From an uncultured Tenacibaculum sp. (GTDB lineage Bacteria > Bacteroidota > Bacteroidia > Flavobacteriales > Flavobacteriaceae), in NCBI RefSeq assembly GCF_947494125.1, contig NZ_CANLTU010000004.1:1-64000 (forward strand): a DNA stretch of 64,000 nucleotides, given 5' to 3'. The translations under genes and the position numbers were made by a program. The notes beneath the pieces were generated by a model. It saw nothing but the letters and a program-made list of their open reading frames with translations. It did not search any database and was not told the origin of the DNA. The stretch's first letter is position 1. Each line of letters begins with the position of its first letter. Of this stretch, positions 9,636 to 17,931 are shown one piece after another.

Positions 9636-10911
9636 AAATAACTTTATCTTTTTGAGTTTCATCAAATGCATATACACAATATCCTTCTTCATTTTCAAGA
9701 TTTTCCATTGCATGTTGACTGCATCCCCCATTACATAGAGGCATTATCTTACAACTTAAGCAAGGTTTATTATGTAGTTTTGAACTCATTCTTTTTTCTA
9801 CATAACCATCATCCCAAATTAAAGTACCATCGCTATCTATATAACCATTTCTACTTTCCTTTTTGAAATCCCTTGCTGTACATTTATATAAATCTCCATT
9901 ATAATTAATTACCGCGCTACTTCTTTTATCTGCATAACATGAATTTAAAACATTATTGGCTGAAAAAGTACCTGTTACATTAAACCCTTTAGATTTAATA
10001 ATTTCCATGTTTTCATTTAAAACAGTATCTAAATCATCAACTGCATCGTCTTGCCAAACTCTATGATAGTCAACAATTAAATTTTTCTTTATATGCTTTA
10101 AATCTACATCAGAAAAATCATCGATAATTTTAAATGTATCTTTTAAATTTTCACTTGTATAATTTATTCGGAGACGTACGTGAAAACCATTTCTAATTAA
10201 TAATTTTATATTATTAACTATCTCAAAATAAGATCCTTTTGTTTTAGTTACAAACCGCACTTTATCATGTTCTTCTCTATAACCATCTAATGTTATTTGT
10301 AAATTGCATGTAAGATTTTTACTATGAAAGTAATCAACAAAATCTTGATTTACTAAATATCCATTAGACGTAAAATTTATACCAAAATCTTTATTATAAA
10401 CTTTACTTTCTTCAGCTATATGGTCAATAATAGGAATTACATTTTTTTTAAAATACAATAATGGTTCCCCTCCAAAAAAACCTACATGAAAATATTTTAA
10501 GTATTCATCTTGAAGCTTTTTTGTTACAAATTTATTAACTTTAACCACCATTGTACTCTTTAAACGAGAAGCTTTAATATGGTCTTCATAACAATACCAG
10601 CATTTAAAATTGCAGTTCATTGTTGGATTAATGGTTAATTGAAACATTGATGTTTGTTCATCTACCTTTTTAGCTACTTCTCTTACTTTATCAACCTCAT
10701 CTACATCATTGTTCACTAAAAATTTATTTTCTGAAAGGTATTTATAAAATGCAGGGTGTATCTGTTCTAATTCGTCTATTCCTTCATGTTTACCAGCTAT
10801 AAGAAGCTCCTTTAAATCGTCTTCTAAAAAAATAACTTTATCTTCAAAAGCATTATAAAGAGCAAACTGGTTATTATAAGGAATTATTGAGTTGAATTGA
10901 CTATATTTCAT
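9601..10911 (-). CDS. Radical SAM/SPASM peptide maturase
   Basis: 436 residues. Residues about 1-90 form a small substrate-recognition-type domain. The SAM cluster motif CNFKCWYC (Cys100, Cys104, Cys107) opens the radical SAM barrel, with GGEPLL following. A C-terminal SPASM domain carries Cys384, 387, 393, 397 and 412 for auxiliary iron-sulfur clusters. Such enzymes install thioether or C-C crosslinks on ribosomal peptides. From memory this resembles the maturases of the GG-Bacteroidales systems (TIGR04148). It shares an operon with the C39 exporter. The two Cys-rich precursors upstream are the likely substrates. Confidence 0.9.
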   Translation of the reverse strand: MKYSQFNSIIPYNNQFALYNAFEDKVIFLEDDLKELLIAGKHEGIDELEQIHPAFYKYLSENKFLVNNDVDEVDKVREVAKKVDEQTSMFQLTINPTMNCNFKCWYCYEDHIKASRLKSTMVVKVNKFVTKKLQDEYLKYFHVGFFGGEPLLYFKKNVIPIIDHIAEESKVYNKDFGINFTSNGYLVNQDFVDYFHSKNLTCNLQITLDGYREEHDKVRFVTKTKGSYFEIVNNIKLLIRNGFHVRLRINYTSENLKDTFKIIDDFSDVDLKHIKKNLIVDYHRVWQDDAVDDLDTVLNENMEIIKSKGFNVTGTFSANNVLNSCYADKRSSAVINYNGDLYKCTARDFKKESRNGYIDSDGTLIWDDGYVEKRMSSKLHNKPCLSCKIMPLCNGGCSQHAMENLENEEGYCVYAFDETQKDKVIYAKVTDILKSA

Positions 10912-11039
10912 AATTTAGTATTTATAAATAAAAAAAATGTATGCGATTTATAAAAATATTAGCTGTTAACTATTATAGTAAACTGTAAATCGGTAAATAA
11001 TTAAAGTCATATTAAGACTGACCAAATCTTTTCAAAAAT

Positions 11040-11064
11040 GAAGACATGCTTTTAACATATCTTC
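11040..11064 (-). terminator. Hairpin after precursor 1
   Basis: GAAGATATG … CATGTCTTC on the minus strand (one G-U pair), then ATTTTTG. It lies just after precursor 1 and could terminate or attenuate read-through into the maturase gene 130 nt on. Confidence 0.6.
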
Positions 11065-11086
11065 ATATTTGGTTTAGTTTGTTGCT

Positions 11087-11296
11087 TTATTTAGCAATCT
11101 CTTTACTTCCTCCACAACCAGCAACTAAATTACATCCGGTGTTAGTAGAACCACAATTTTTAGCGAGATTAATATCTAATTCAATGTTACTAATTCCTCC
11201 TGTAACTGAAAGTGCTTCTGAAAATCCTCCTTTTAAAGAATCATTAGAGGTTTCTAATTTTTCAAACTTTGCTAAATCAAATTTTTTATTTTTCAT
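11087..11296 (-). CDS. RiPP precursor peptide 1 (double-Gly leader, three-Cys core)
   Basis: 69 residues. The leader runs to Gly23-Gly24 (DSLKGG, Leu at -4), the cleavage signal for C39 exporters. The predicted core of 45 residues ends in a Cys/Gly-rich segment NCGSTNTGCNLVAGCGG, with Cys48, Cys55 and Cys61 as likely crosslink donors for the radical SAM enzyme. A second Gly-Gly at 33-34 could be an alternative cut. It is 80-90% identical to precursor 2 and lies directly upstream of maturase and exporter on the same strand. From memory it fits the GG-Bacteroidales precursor family (TIGR04149). Activity is unknown. Confidence 0.85.
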   Translation of the reverse strand: MKNKKFDLAKFEKLETSNDSLKGGFSEALSVTGGISNIELDINLAKNCGSTNTGCNLVAGCGGSKEIAK

Positions 11297-11326
11297 AATT
11301 AAAATTTTACATTGTTAGTTTAATAT

Positions 11327-11351
11327 GAAGGCATGTTAAAAACATACCTCC
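11327..11351 (-). terminator. Hairpin between the two precursors
   Basis: GGAGGTATG … CATGCCTTC on the minus strand. It is the counterpart, in the duplicated unit, of the hairpin after precursor 1, with G-U pairs. The U-run is weak, so it may attenuate rather than stop transcription. Confidence 0.45.
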
Positions 11352-11373
11352 ACATTAAATTTAGTTTGTTGCT

Positions 11374-11580
11374 TTATTTAGCAATCTCTTTACTTCCTCC
11401 ACAACCAGCAACTAAATTACATCCGCTGTTAGTAGAACCACAGTTCCTAGCAAGGTTAACATCTAAATCAACGTTACTAATTCCTCCTGTAGCTGAAAGT
11501 GCTTCTGAAAATCCTCCTTTTAAAGAATCGTTTGACGTTTCTAGCTTTTCAAATTTTGTTAAATCAAATTGTTTTTTCAT
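11374..11580 (-). CDS. RiPP precursor peptide 2 (tandem copy)
   Basis: 68 residues, a tandem duplicate of precursor 1 with the same leader (FEKLETSNDSLKGG) and the same three Cys in NCGSTNSGCNLVAGCGG. Differences from copy 1 are conservative (Val/Ala before TGG, Ile/Val in the middle, Lys/Arg before NCG), so the crosslink scaffold is kept while neighbouring residues drift. It is the first gene of the cluster in transcription order. About 290 bp separate the copies, including a hairpin. Confidence 0.85.
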   Translation of the reverse strand: MKKQFDLTKFEKLETSNDSLKGGFSEALSATGGISNVDLDVNLARNCGSTNSGCNLVAGCGGSKEIAK

Positions 11581-11707
11581 GATTAAAATTTTTATTATTA
11601 AATTAATTTTAAAGAAGTATACCTCTTTTCATTTGTTGCAACTTTTAGCTTACAATTAATTCACACTGCGCATTATAAAGTAATTGTAAACTATTCTTTA
11701 TATATTT

Positions 11708-14062
11708 TTATGTTCTATTTTTCTCATCTTTATTCCCCAATTGTCTATTAGTTCTTCTCACTTTTCTATTACCAAAACTATAGTTTATAGAAAATTTTAT
11801 GTATTGTGTATCATAATAACCGCTATAAATAGCTTTTATCCCATTTCTAACACTCTCGTTATTAAAATTATATTCTCTTAAAATATTATTGGCATTTAAT
11901 GAAAGTTGAAGATTATTATTTACATTATACTTTACAAAAGCATTAAATATGAACTGCTCATAGTTATGAATTAGCTCTTTAGATGTATTTGGGAAACGAT
12001 ATGAAAAATCAAAACCTACTATTGATTTTTTCTTTTTATCTAATGTAAAATGGTTCGTTGTTTTAAGAATTGCTGCTACTCCGGTAATAGACTTAGGTGT
12101 TAATGGATATATTTTAGAAGTTGATTTATTGTAATAAATATGAAACGTATTTAAACTCTGCCATCCTTTCTTTTTATTATATAAATAATTCAACCAAAAA
12201 CCAATATCATAGCCATCAAAGTAATTTAATCTCGTAATAGATTGTGTTAAATTATCTGCATCTAAAACTGCTACTTGGCCCGAACTATTTTCAGCCTTTG
12301 AAAAATAAACTTCTGTACTTAAGAAACTTTTATACAAGTGGCTTAAACTTATATTAGATAACAAAACTGGCTGTAAATTTGGATTACCTTCTGAGTAAGA
12401 AAAAGGGCTTGTATATATTCTAAAAGGATTTAAGGTATTAAACCTTGGTCTAAGTATTCTTTTTGAATAATTTAAAGAAAGATTATGATGTTGACTTGGT
12501 TTATAATTGATATATATTGAAGGGAAGAAATTTAAATAATCATTTTTAAATTCGTTATTTAGTGTTTTCTCTTTTGCTAAAGTTTCTGTTCTTTCCATTC
12601 TTAATCCAGATTGAAAACTCCATTCTGAAAGTCCAAAATTACTATTCAAAGATGCATACAGTGCTTGTATATCTTCTTTGTAATTAAAACTTGTTTGTTG
12701 ATCAAAATTTACAACTCCACTAATCAATACATCATTATCTGTTTCAGTAAATGATAATTTACCTCCAAAATTTAATGCTACATTTTTAAAAGGATACTCT
12801 ACATCAACTTTTGAAGAAAAATTAGATACATTTTGTGAGGAAGTATTACTTATATTATTAATATTCCCACTTGGATTGAAAAATGAGTTTACAATACTCT
12901 TTTGATCTCTTTCATAGTCGAAATAATCAAAATCTACATTAATAACTCTTTTAGGGGTTATATTAATAACTGTATGAAAGTTTATTCCATTAAACCTTTT
13001 TTCACCTTCTTCCTTACCTGTATTATCTACTTTTGTAATTATATTAGGCTGAGTAATTCCCTGTATATTAATATTCCCTTTATTACTAGAATTAGGAGTA
13101 CTAAAACTTCCTGTGTATTGTCCACCAATCAACCAATTTGAATTAATTCTATATTCAGAAAATATATTTGCGGTTAAATACTTTGTTTTATATTTATAAT
13201 AGGTTTCTTGATTCCAAAAATTATCAGGGTAAAAGATTTTGTTTTTTTCCTCTCCTCTAGTATTTCCATTTGCTCCAGACACACTAGTAGAAAACGAAAA
13301 TTTTTTCTTATTATAATTAAACACTCCGCTATAAGAAGCTAAGCTATAAAAACCTTGTCTGTAAGCCCCAGTGATATTACTATTCCAAAATTCAATTTCT
13401 TTTTTCTTAATAATGATGTTGATCAAAGCAACATTCCCTTCTGCTTCATATTTAGCAGGTGGATTATTTATAATCTCTATATTATCAATATCAATAGCTT
13501 TTAATGACTTTAAAAAAGCCATTAATCCATTTCCTGTTAATTTTGACTCTCTACCATTAATTAATATTTTTACTCCATCTTTTCCTAAAACTTGAATATT
13601 CTCTCCTTCTACAATTACGCTAGGAGCAAAATTCAACAACTCTGTTACATCCCCATTAGCTTTTCCTATCAAACTATTTTTAACATTAAAAACAAGCCTA
13701 TCAGCCTTTTTTACAAATACTTTTTGATTCGCATTAACAACAACTTCATTTAAGCTATTTTCTTTTTCTACCAGCTTTATATCCCCTAAGTTTTCACTTT
13801 CTTTGGCTACAATTTTTTCTTTCCATTTCTCATAACCTAAAAAGCTAACCTGTAAAAAATACGTTCCTTTTTTTACTTCTAAAACAAACTGGCCTTCTTC
13901 ATTTGTAATAGTGCCTTCTATTATCTTATTATCCAATCCTATCAATAAAACATTAGCTAACTCAATAGGAGTATTATTATCTACAATTTTTCCTTTTAAA
14001 ATAACTTGAGAAAAACTAAAACAACAACAACTTAAGAATAGGAATGTAAAATATTTTTTCAT
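11708..14062 (-). CDS. Outer-membrane beta-barrel / TonB-receptor-like protein
   Basis: 784 residues. Signal peptide to about 18, a carboxypeptidase-regulatory-like domain (about 22-105, LKGKIVDNNTPIELANVLL), a plug-like domain (VVVNANQKVFVKKADRLVF … GVKILINGRE) and a 22-strand-type barrel to the C-terminus (IKFSINYSFG near the end). This is the OMP_b-brl_3 group of TonB-dependent receptor relatives. Its promoter carries the same palindrome plus -7 arrangement as the acyltransferase and ThiF genes, so it is probably regulated with them. It may import or export the signal or peptide made by the neighbours; no ligand can be inferred. Confidence 0.85.
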   Translation of the reverse strand: MKKYFTFLFLSCCCFSFSQVILKGKIVDNNTPIELANVLLIGLDNKIIEGTITNEEGQFVLEVKKGTYFLQVSFLGYEKWKEKIVAKESENLGDIKLVEKENSLNEVVVNANQKVFVKKADRLVFNVKNSLIGKANGDVTELLNFAPSVIVEGENIQVLGKDGVKILINGRESKLTGNGLMAFLKSLKAIDIDNIEIINNPPAKYEAEGNVALINIIIKKKEIEFWNSNITGAYRQGFYSLASYSGVFNYNKKKFSFSTSVSGANGNTRGEEKNKIFYPDNFWNQETYYKYKTKYLTANIFSEYRINSNWLIGGQYTGSFSTPNSSNKGNINIQGITQPNIITKVDNTGKEEGEKRFNGINFHTVINITPKRVINVDFDYFDYERDQKSIVNSFFNPSGNINNISNTSSQNVSNFSSKVDVEYPFKNVALNFGGKLSFTETDNDVLISGVVNFDQQTSFNYKEDIQALYASLNSNFGLSEWSFQSGLRMERTETLAKEKTLNNEFKNDYLNFFPSIYINYKPSQHHNLSLNYSKRILRPRFNTLNPFRIYTSPFSYSEGNPNLQPVLLSNISLSHLYKSFLSTEVYFSKAENSSGQVAVLDADNLTQSITRLNYFDGYDIGFWLNYLYNKKKGWQSLNTFHIYYNKSTSKIYPLTPKSITGVAAILKTTNHFTLDKKKKSIVGFDFSYRFPNTSKELIHNYEQFIFNAFVKYNVNNNLQLSLNANNILREYNFNNESVRNGIKAIYSGYYDTQYIKFSINYSFGNRKVRRTNRQLGNKDEKNRT

Positions 14063-14081
14063 TTTATATTTTTTTTCACAA

Positions 14082-14128
14082 CAAAGATATTTCCACTAAA
14101 GACATATAAGATTACACAAAAGGGTAGT
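14082..14128 (-). promoter_or_regulatory. Palindrome D plus -7 element, promoter of the barrel gene
   Basis: Minus-strand -7 box TATCTTTG (14082-14089). Exactly 22 nt upstream lies the imperfect 16-bp palindrome TTACAC-AAAA-GGGTAG (14112-14127). Three promoters in this locus share the arrangement; the palindrome replaces the -33 box, which suggests activation by a dimeric regulator, most simply the LuxR-type protein encoded at 14908. Confidence 0.7.
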
Positions 14129-14147
14129 TTTATTAATCAACTTAAAA

Positions 14148-14741
14148 TCAACTAAATAAAACTTTATTCTTAGTGTAAAAATCGATAACACCATCAAAAT
14201 AAATACATACTGGAATGGTTTCAGAACCTAAATAATTAACAGCATTACCTATTTGAATAGTCTTAATTCCCATAGCATTCATAACTCTTAATAATTTACT
14301 ATCACATTCTGCAAAAACAACAGAATTTTCATATTTACAAACTTGTGATAAAGCAGCTACCATTAGCTTTTTAAAGAGTAAACTACTTTTTATATTCTTG
14401 TTTACTGCAAACCTCCCTATATGCCAAACATGTCGTATGGGAGAATTCCCTATTATTTCAATAGGATTTATATTAAAAATTTTTTGAATAGGTAGAATAT
14501 CTCTATAATTCCACTTTACAACTCTAATTGATCCATTAATTTCATTTTTTTCATTTTTTGAAATGAAAATTTTTGAATTTTCATAATAAACAGCCTCCTC
14601 TTCATGTATCTCTTTTAAATCATTCTCAAAGCTTTCATCTATCTTTCCATTTTGATGATTAATAAAGTTTTGCATTACAACAAACTTTGCTAAATCGATA
14701 ATTTCACTTTTTCCCTTTAAATGACTAATTTTAAATCCCAT
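14148..14741 (-). CDS. LuxI/FeeM-like N-acyltransferase (candidate signal synthase)
   Basis: 197 residues from MGFKISHLKG. The pattern is that of autoinducer-synthase and N-acyl-amino-acid-synthase relatives in the GNAT fold: GSIRVV (70-75), WHIGRFAV (106-113), then ECDSKLLRVMNAMGIKTIQIG (split around 145-165) and NYLGSETIPV. In such enzymes an acyl chain is moved from acyl-ACP or acyl-CoA to an amino group. The frame stays open to 14831, but that extension covers the promoter and operator, so 14741 is preferred. It is divergent from a LuxR-type gene. The product is unknown; identity with true LuxI is low, so it could also be another GNAT. Confidence 0.6.
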   Translation of the reverse strand: MGFKISHLKGKSEIIDLAKFVVMQNFINHQNGKIDESFENDLKEIHEEEAVYYENSKIFISKNEKNEINGSIRVVKWNYRDILPIQKIFNINPIEIIGNSPIRHVWHIGRFAVNKNIKSSLLFKKLMVAALSQVCKYENSVVFAECDSKLLRVMNAMGIKTIQIGNAVNYLGSETIPVCIYFDGVIDFYTKNKVLFS

Positions 14742-14764
14742 AAACAAATTAAGTTTTATAAAAA

Positions 14765-14811
14765 CAAAATTATCTTTTGGATATACTGTATACATTACAC
14801 TAAAGTGTAGT
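14765..14811 (-). promoter_or_regulatory. Palindrome A plus -7 element, promoter of the acyltransferase gene
   Basis: Minus-strand -7 box TAATTTTG (14765-14772), 22 nt, then palindrome TTACAC-TAAA-GTGTAG (14795-14810). The geometry is identical to palindromes D and C. The implied leader is about 17 nt to the ATG at 14741. Confidence 0.7.
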
Positions 14812-14823
14812 AAAGTGCTACAA

Positions 14824-14857
14824 ATCAACAAACTACCTGAAAAGGTAGTTTATTGAT
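14824..14857 (+). promoter_or_regulatory. Palindrome B, upstream of the LuxR-type gene
   Basis: The best copy of the operator: CTACCT-GAAA-AGGTAG (14833-14848). It extends to a 34-bp inverted repeat with one mismatch (ATCAA … TTGAT ends). It sits between palindrome A and the LuxR-type gene. A weak -7 (TACTTTTA, 14877-14884) follows at 28 nt rather than 22, so its effect on luxR may differ (autoregulation or cooperation with site A). Confidence 0.6.
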
Positions 14858-14907
14858 TATAAATCATTTTTTTTGTTACTTTTACTTTCCTCCGAAATTT
14901 ATAGTAA

Positions 14908-15669
14908 ATGAAAAAAAAAGTCGATGATTTTTTCTCTATTAAAAATAGTGTGAACTCCCTTTTAGAAGATGAAAAAAAACAAATATCAAACTATTTAGCT
15001 CCTATAAGAGCTTTTGCAAGAGTAACCTATAAAAGCATTTATATAATTGATTACGAAAAAAAAGGTTTTGAATACGTTTCTGAAAACCCTTTATTTTTGT
15101 GTGGACATACTGCGGAAGAAGTTCAACAAATGGGGTATGCCTTTTACTTTAAACATGTAATAAAAGAAGATTTAGATTTATTGTTAAAAATTAACACTGT
15201 TGGGTTTGATTTTTATGATAAACTTCCAATAGAAGACAGATTAGATTACACTATATCTTATGATTTTCATATTAAAAACAAAGAATCTAAGACAATCTTA
15301 ATTAATCAGAAGCTGACACCAATGTTCTTAACTAAAAGTGGAAAAATTTGGAAAGCAATATGTATAATCTCTTTGTCATCTGAAGAAAAATCTGGTAATA
15401 TTAAAATATACAGAGAAGAAGATAATATAATACATTTCTATAATTTAGAAGGAAATTATTGGAAATCTAAATCAAAGATTGTGTTGTCTACGCGTGAGAA
15501 AGAAATATTAAGGTATTCTACAAGAGGATTTACTATAAGTGAGATTTCTGAAGTCATATACGTATCTCCAGATACCGTTAAATTTCATAGAAAAAAATTA
15601 TTTGAAAAATTGGAAGTATCAAATATAACTGAGGCTATTTCTTATGCTATAAATAATAAATTAATTTAA
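14908..15669 (+). CDS. LuxR-type transcriptional regulator with N-terminal PAS-like sensor
   Basis: 253 residues. Residues about 45-165 resemble a PAS fold (SIYIIDYEKKGFEYVSENPLFLCGHT … then the strand AICIISLS). Residues 193-253 are a GerE/LuxR helix-turn-helix (LSTREKEILRYSTRGFTISE … SPDTVKFHRKKLFEKL). It is divergent from the LuxI-like gene and overlaps the convergent ThiF-like gene by 4 nt. It is the obvious candidate to bind the ACTACnn-n4-nnGTAGT palindromes at four places around it. The sensor domain is PAS-like, not the classical autoinducer-binding domain, so the ligand is unknown. Confidence 0.85.
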   Translation: MKKKVDDFFSIKNSVNSLLEDEKKQISNYLAPIRAFARVTYKSIYIIDYEKKGFEYVSENPLFLCGHTAEEVQQMGYAFYFKHVIKEDLDLLLKINTVGFDFYDKLPIEDRLDYTISYDFHIKNKESKTILINQKLTPMFLTKSGKIWKAICIISLSSEEKSGNIKIYREEDNIIHFYNLEGNYWKSKSKIVLSTREKEILRYSTRGFTISEISEVIYVSPDTVKFHRKKLFEKLEVSNITEAISYAINNKLI

Positions 15670-16418
15670 TTATCTATTGATGACATATAAAATTCTGGGA
15701 AAGTTTTTATCTTTTTATTAGTTACTATTTTATATATCAGATTTGTACACATGGAAGCAACTAGCCAAGAGGCTATAGAAAGCTGTGGTGGAGGTAATAC
15801 TTCTTGCTCATTCTTATAAGATTCTATGATTTCATCAAGCCAGTTCTGAGGTTTACCCCAAAATTTCATATAACTAGAAGCATATTCCACCACATGTACC
15901 TCATTAAATTTCTCTTTATTTCTAGATATAGAATCTAAGAGTAAACTATCGGAATTAATCACTGCAACTAAAGCTCCCCAACCTAAATTATAAGGGTGAA
16001 GTATTGGTATTTCCCTTTCTCGACACAATTGATCAAATAAAAGAGGGATATCTGTAGTAAAATCAAGAGCATTAATTGTTATTTCATGTCCTTCAATAAT
16101 CTCTTCTATATTATTTTTATCTATAAAACAGTTATATGTTTTTATGTTTGCCTTAGAGTTAATACTTAATAGTTTTTTCTTTATGGCTTCTGTTTTACTA
16201 AAACCAATATCGCTCTCTGTATAATTTTGCCTATTTAGATTAGTCAGCTCTACAGTATCTCCGTCAACAATAGTTATATTTTCAAAACCAAACCTCAATA
16301 TACATTCAGCTATAACACTACCAATACCAGCCCCACCTATAAGCACAGGGACTCGTTTTATTTTTTCTTGCTCGCTTTCGGTAAGATAAATTCTATTTCT
16401 ACTATATCTTGTTTCCAA
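15666..16418 (-). CDS. ThiF/E1-like adenylyltransferase
   Basis: 250 residues of the ThiF/MoeB/UBA fold: ATP-binding GGAGIGS (28-34), VDGDTVELTNLNRQ (51-64) with the Asp and Arg that bind ATP-Mg, and the typical N-terminal RYSRNRIYL. Such enzymes activate a carboxylate as an acyl-adenylate. The paired zinc-binding CxxC motifs of ThiF/MoeB are absent. The start codon is TTG, 15 nt from a promoter with the shared palindrome, so it is probably co-regulated with the acyltransferase. A tailoring role in making the signal is an inference. No ubiquitin-like partner is nearby. Confidence 0.8.
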   Translation of the reverse strand: METRYSRNRIYLTESEQEKIKRVPVLIGGAGIGSVIAECILRFGFENITIVDGDTVELTNLNRQNYTESDIGFSKTEAIKKKLLSINSKANIKTYNCFIDKNNIEEIIEGHEITINALDFTTDIPLLFDQLCREREIPILHPYNLGWGALVAVINSDSLLLDSISRNKEKFNEVHVVEYASSYMKFWGKPQNWLDEIIESYKNEQEVLPPPQLSIASWLVASMCTNLIYKIVTNKKIKTFPEFYMSSIDN

Positions 16419-16432
16419 ATTATATTTTTTAA

Positions 16433-16479
16433 CAAAAATACTTCCTATATACTCTTCTATTGCTACTCAAAAGAGTAGT
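16433..16479 (-). promoter_or_regulatory. Palindrome C plus -7 element, promoter of the ThiF-like gene
   Basis: Minus-strand -7 box TATTTTTG (16433-16440), exactly 22 nt, then a perfect palindrome CTACTC-AAAA-GAGTAG (16463-16478). The spacing matches the other two promoters of the locus. Confidence 0.7.
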
Positions 16480-16610
16480 AAGTTAAAAAAATTATTATTT
16501 TTTACATCTACTAAAAACCGAAATATAACTTATTAAAAAAAGATTTAAGATGATTATTGGGTAGATACTCTTTCTTAACTTTAAATTTAAAAATATTGTA
16601 CTATAAAAAA

Positions 16611-17894
16611 CTAATTTGATAAACGTAACAAACTATTTCCTATTGCACATTCTAAACAACGTTTATTTTCGCAAAAACTGTTTTTAAGTTCTAATAGAGC
16701 TTGAGTCTCAAATGCACTTTTTGATAGAACTTTTAACTCCGTAAATTTAGATATAATTGAATTTTTCTCTGGCTTAATTTGTTGTATTAATTTTAATATC
16801 TCTTCACTATCAAGTTCTCCTCTACTCTGTTCGTATACGAATTTTAAAGGAATAATTGTATTTACTAATAACAAGTCTATAAATGATTTAGTAAGTTTTT
16901 TTGATGATTTATTCGATTTTGTTTTAAATGTATAATGCTCTTTCCAAAAATCATTTATCTCAACAAATAGCAAATCATAAAAATCTTCTTTCTTGTTTAA
17001 TTCCATCAATTTGGAAAATAAATTTTGATGCTTTTTAAACAAAGCTACAAGTTGCGCAATTCGTACAGTAGGAAAATTATTAGGCCGCATTCTAAAAAAC
17101 TGAAATTGGTTGTTAGCAATTGATTCTATCTTATATTTATGTTTTAAATAAGAATATTCATTCTTTAGCTGAAAAAAATATTCACTTTCAATATCATTAT
17201 CATTCTCTAAAAAACCAGCTTGCCCAAATAATAATGCTGATAATTGTAATTCATTAAATCGAACTTTTTGTAATACCGAAAAATCAAATGACTTTGCTAA
17301 CTGTAAAAATGCTTCTCCATTTACTTTCAAACCAAAGTTTTTAGCTAATAATTGAAATAAAACAGCCTCATAATTATTATTTGAACGGGTTAATAATTCT
17401 TTAATTAATATTGATTTGTTTTCAAGTCTTTCAAAGTACAATCGCTCTAACCAATTTCGAATTAGAAACGAGTCAACTTCTGCTATTAAAAGCTCACAAG
17501 GAATCCAACGTAACTGTTTAGAGAATAAATTTTTATAATTATTCTGTAATTTCTCATTAACCAAATCTTTTAGTTCTAATGTAGGAATAGGTTGATTGTT
17601 TTTCATAAACACTTCTGAATCATGTTTCCAAACAACATGCAAAATTACAGCGTCGTAATTTTCATCTACTTCATGTTTATGAATATACCAATCGGAAGAG
17701 TTGATATGGATTTCGACATTACCTACCCACAATTGATTGTTTATTTTTAACTGCGCATTTAAAAAATCTGGTCCAGAATTTTTATTATGCATACCCGATT
17801 TAATAACCTGAATAGTTTCATTGTGTACTGATTTCAAATTGTTTACATCAAACAATTTGTATTGCCACAAAAAATGTAGAAATTCTTCTTTCAT
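16611..17894 (-). CDS. DUF2851 family protein
   Basis: 427 residues, a conserved cytosolic family of Bacteroidota. The N-terminal third holds the conserved segment SGPDFLNAQLKINNQLWVG followed by VEIHINSSDW and a HxxDxxYDxVILHVVW stretch, reminiscent of a nuclease-like core (inference). The C-terminus has a short Cys cluster (CENKRCLECAIG). It is divergent from the peroxiredoxin gene with 37 nt between the starts. The biochemical function is unknown. Confidence 0.85.
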   Translation of the reverse strand: MKEEFLHFLWQYKLFDVNNLKSVHNETIQVIKSGMHNKNSGPDFLNAQLKINNQLWVGNVEIHINSSDWYIHKHEVDENYDAVILHVVWKHDSEVFMKNNQPIPTLELKDLVNEKLQNNYKNLFSKQLRWIPCELLIAEVDSFLIRNWLERLYFERLENKSILIKELLTRSNNNYEAVLFQLLAKNFGLKVNGEAFLQLAKSFDFSVLQKVRFNELQLSALLFGQAGFLENDNDIESEYFFQLKNEYSYLKHKYKIESIANNQFQFFRMRPNNFPTVRIAQLVALFKKHQNLFSKLMELNKKEDFYDLLFVEINDFWKEHYTFKTKSNKSSKKLTKSFIDLLLVNTIIPLKFVYEQSRGELDSEEILKLIQQIKPEKNSIISKFTELKVLSKSAFETQALLELKNSFCENKRCLECAIGNSLLRLSN

Positions 17895-17931
17895 AACCGT
17901 AAATTAGCAACTCTTTTACGACTATTAAGAT

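Noticed and set aside
9636..9731. Longer N-terminus for the C39 exporter
   Set aside because: It would overlap the maturase gene by 131 nt and add 32 residues before the usual start of C39 domains.
11046..11659. Two + strand ORFs of 90 and 108 codons antisense to the RiPP precursors
   Set aside because: They are mirrored frames of the duplicated precursor unit. The minus-strand frames have double-Gly leaders and lie next to their maturase, so the + frames are shadows.
14742..14831. N-terminal extension of the LuxI-like protein
   Set aside because: It would translate the promoter and palindrome A; the sequence is not like the family.
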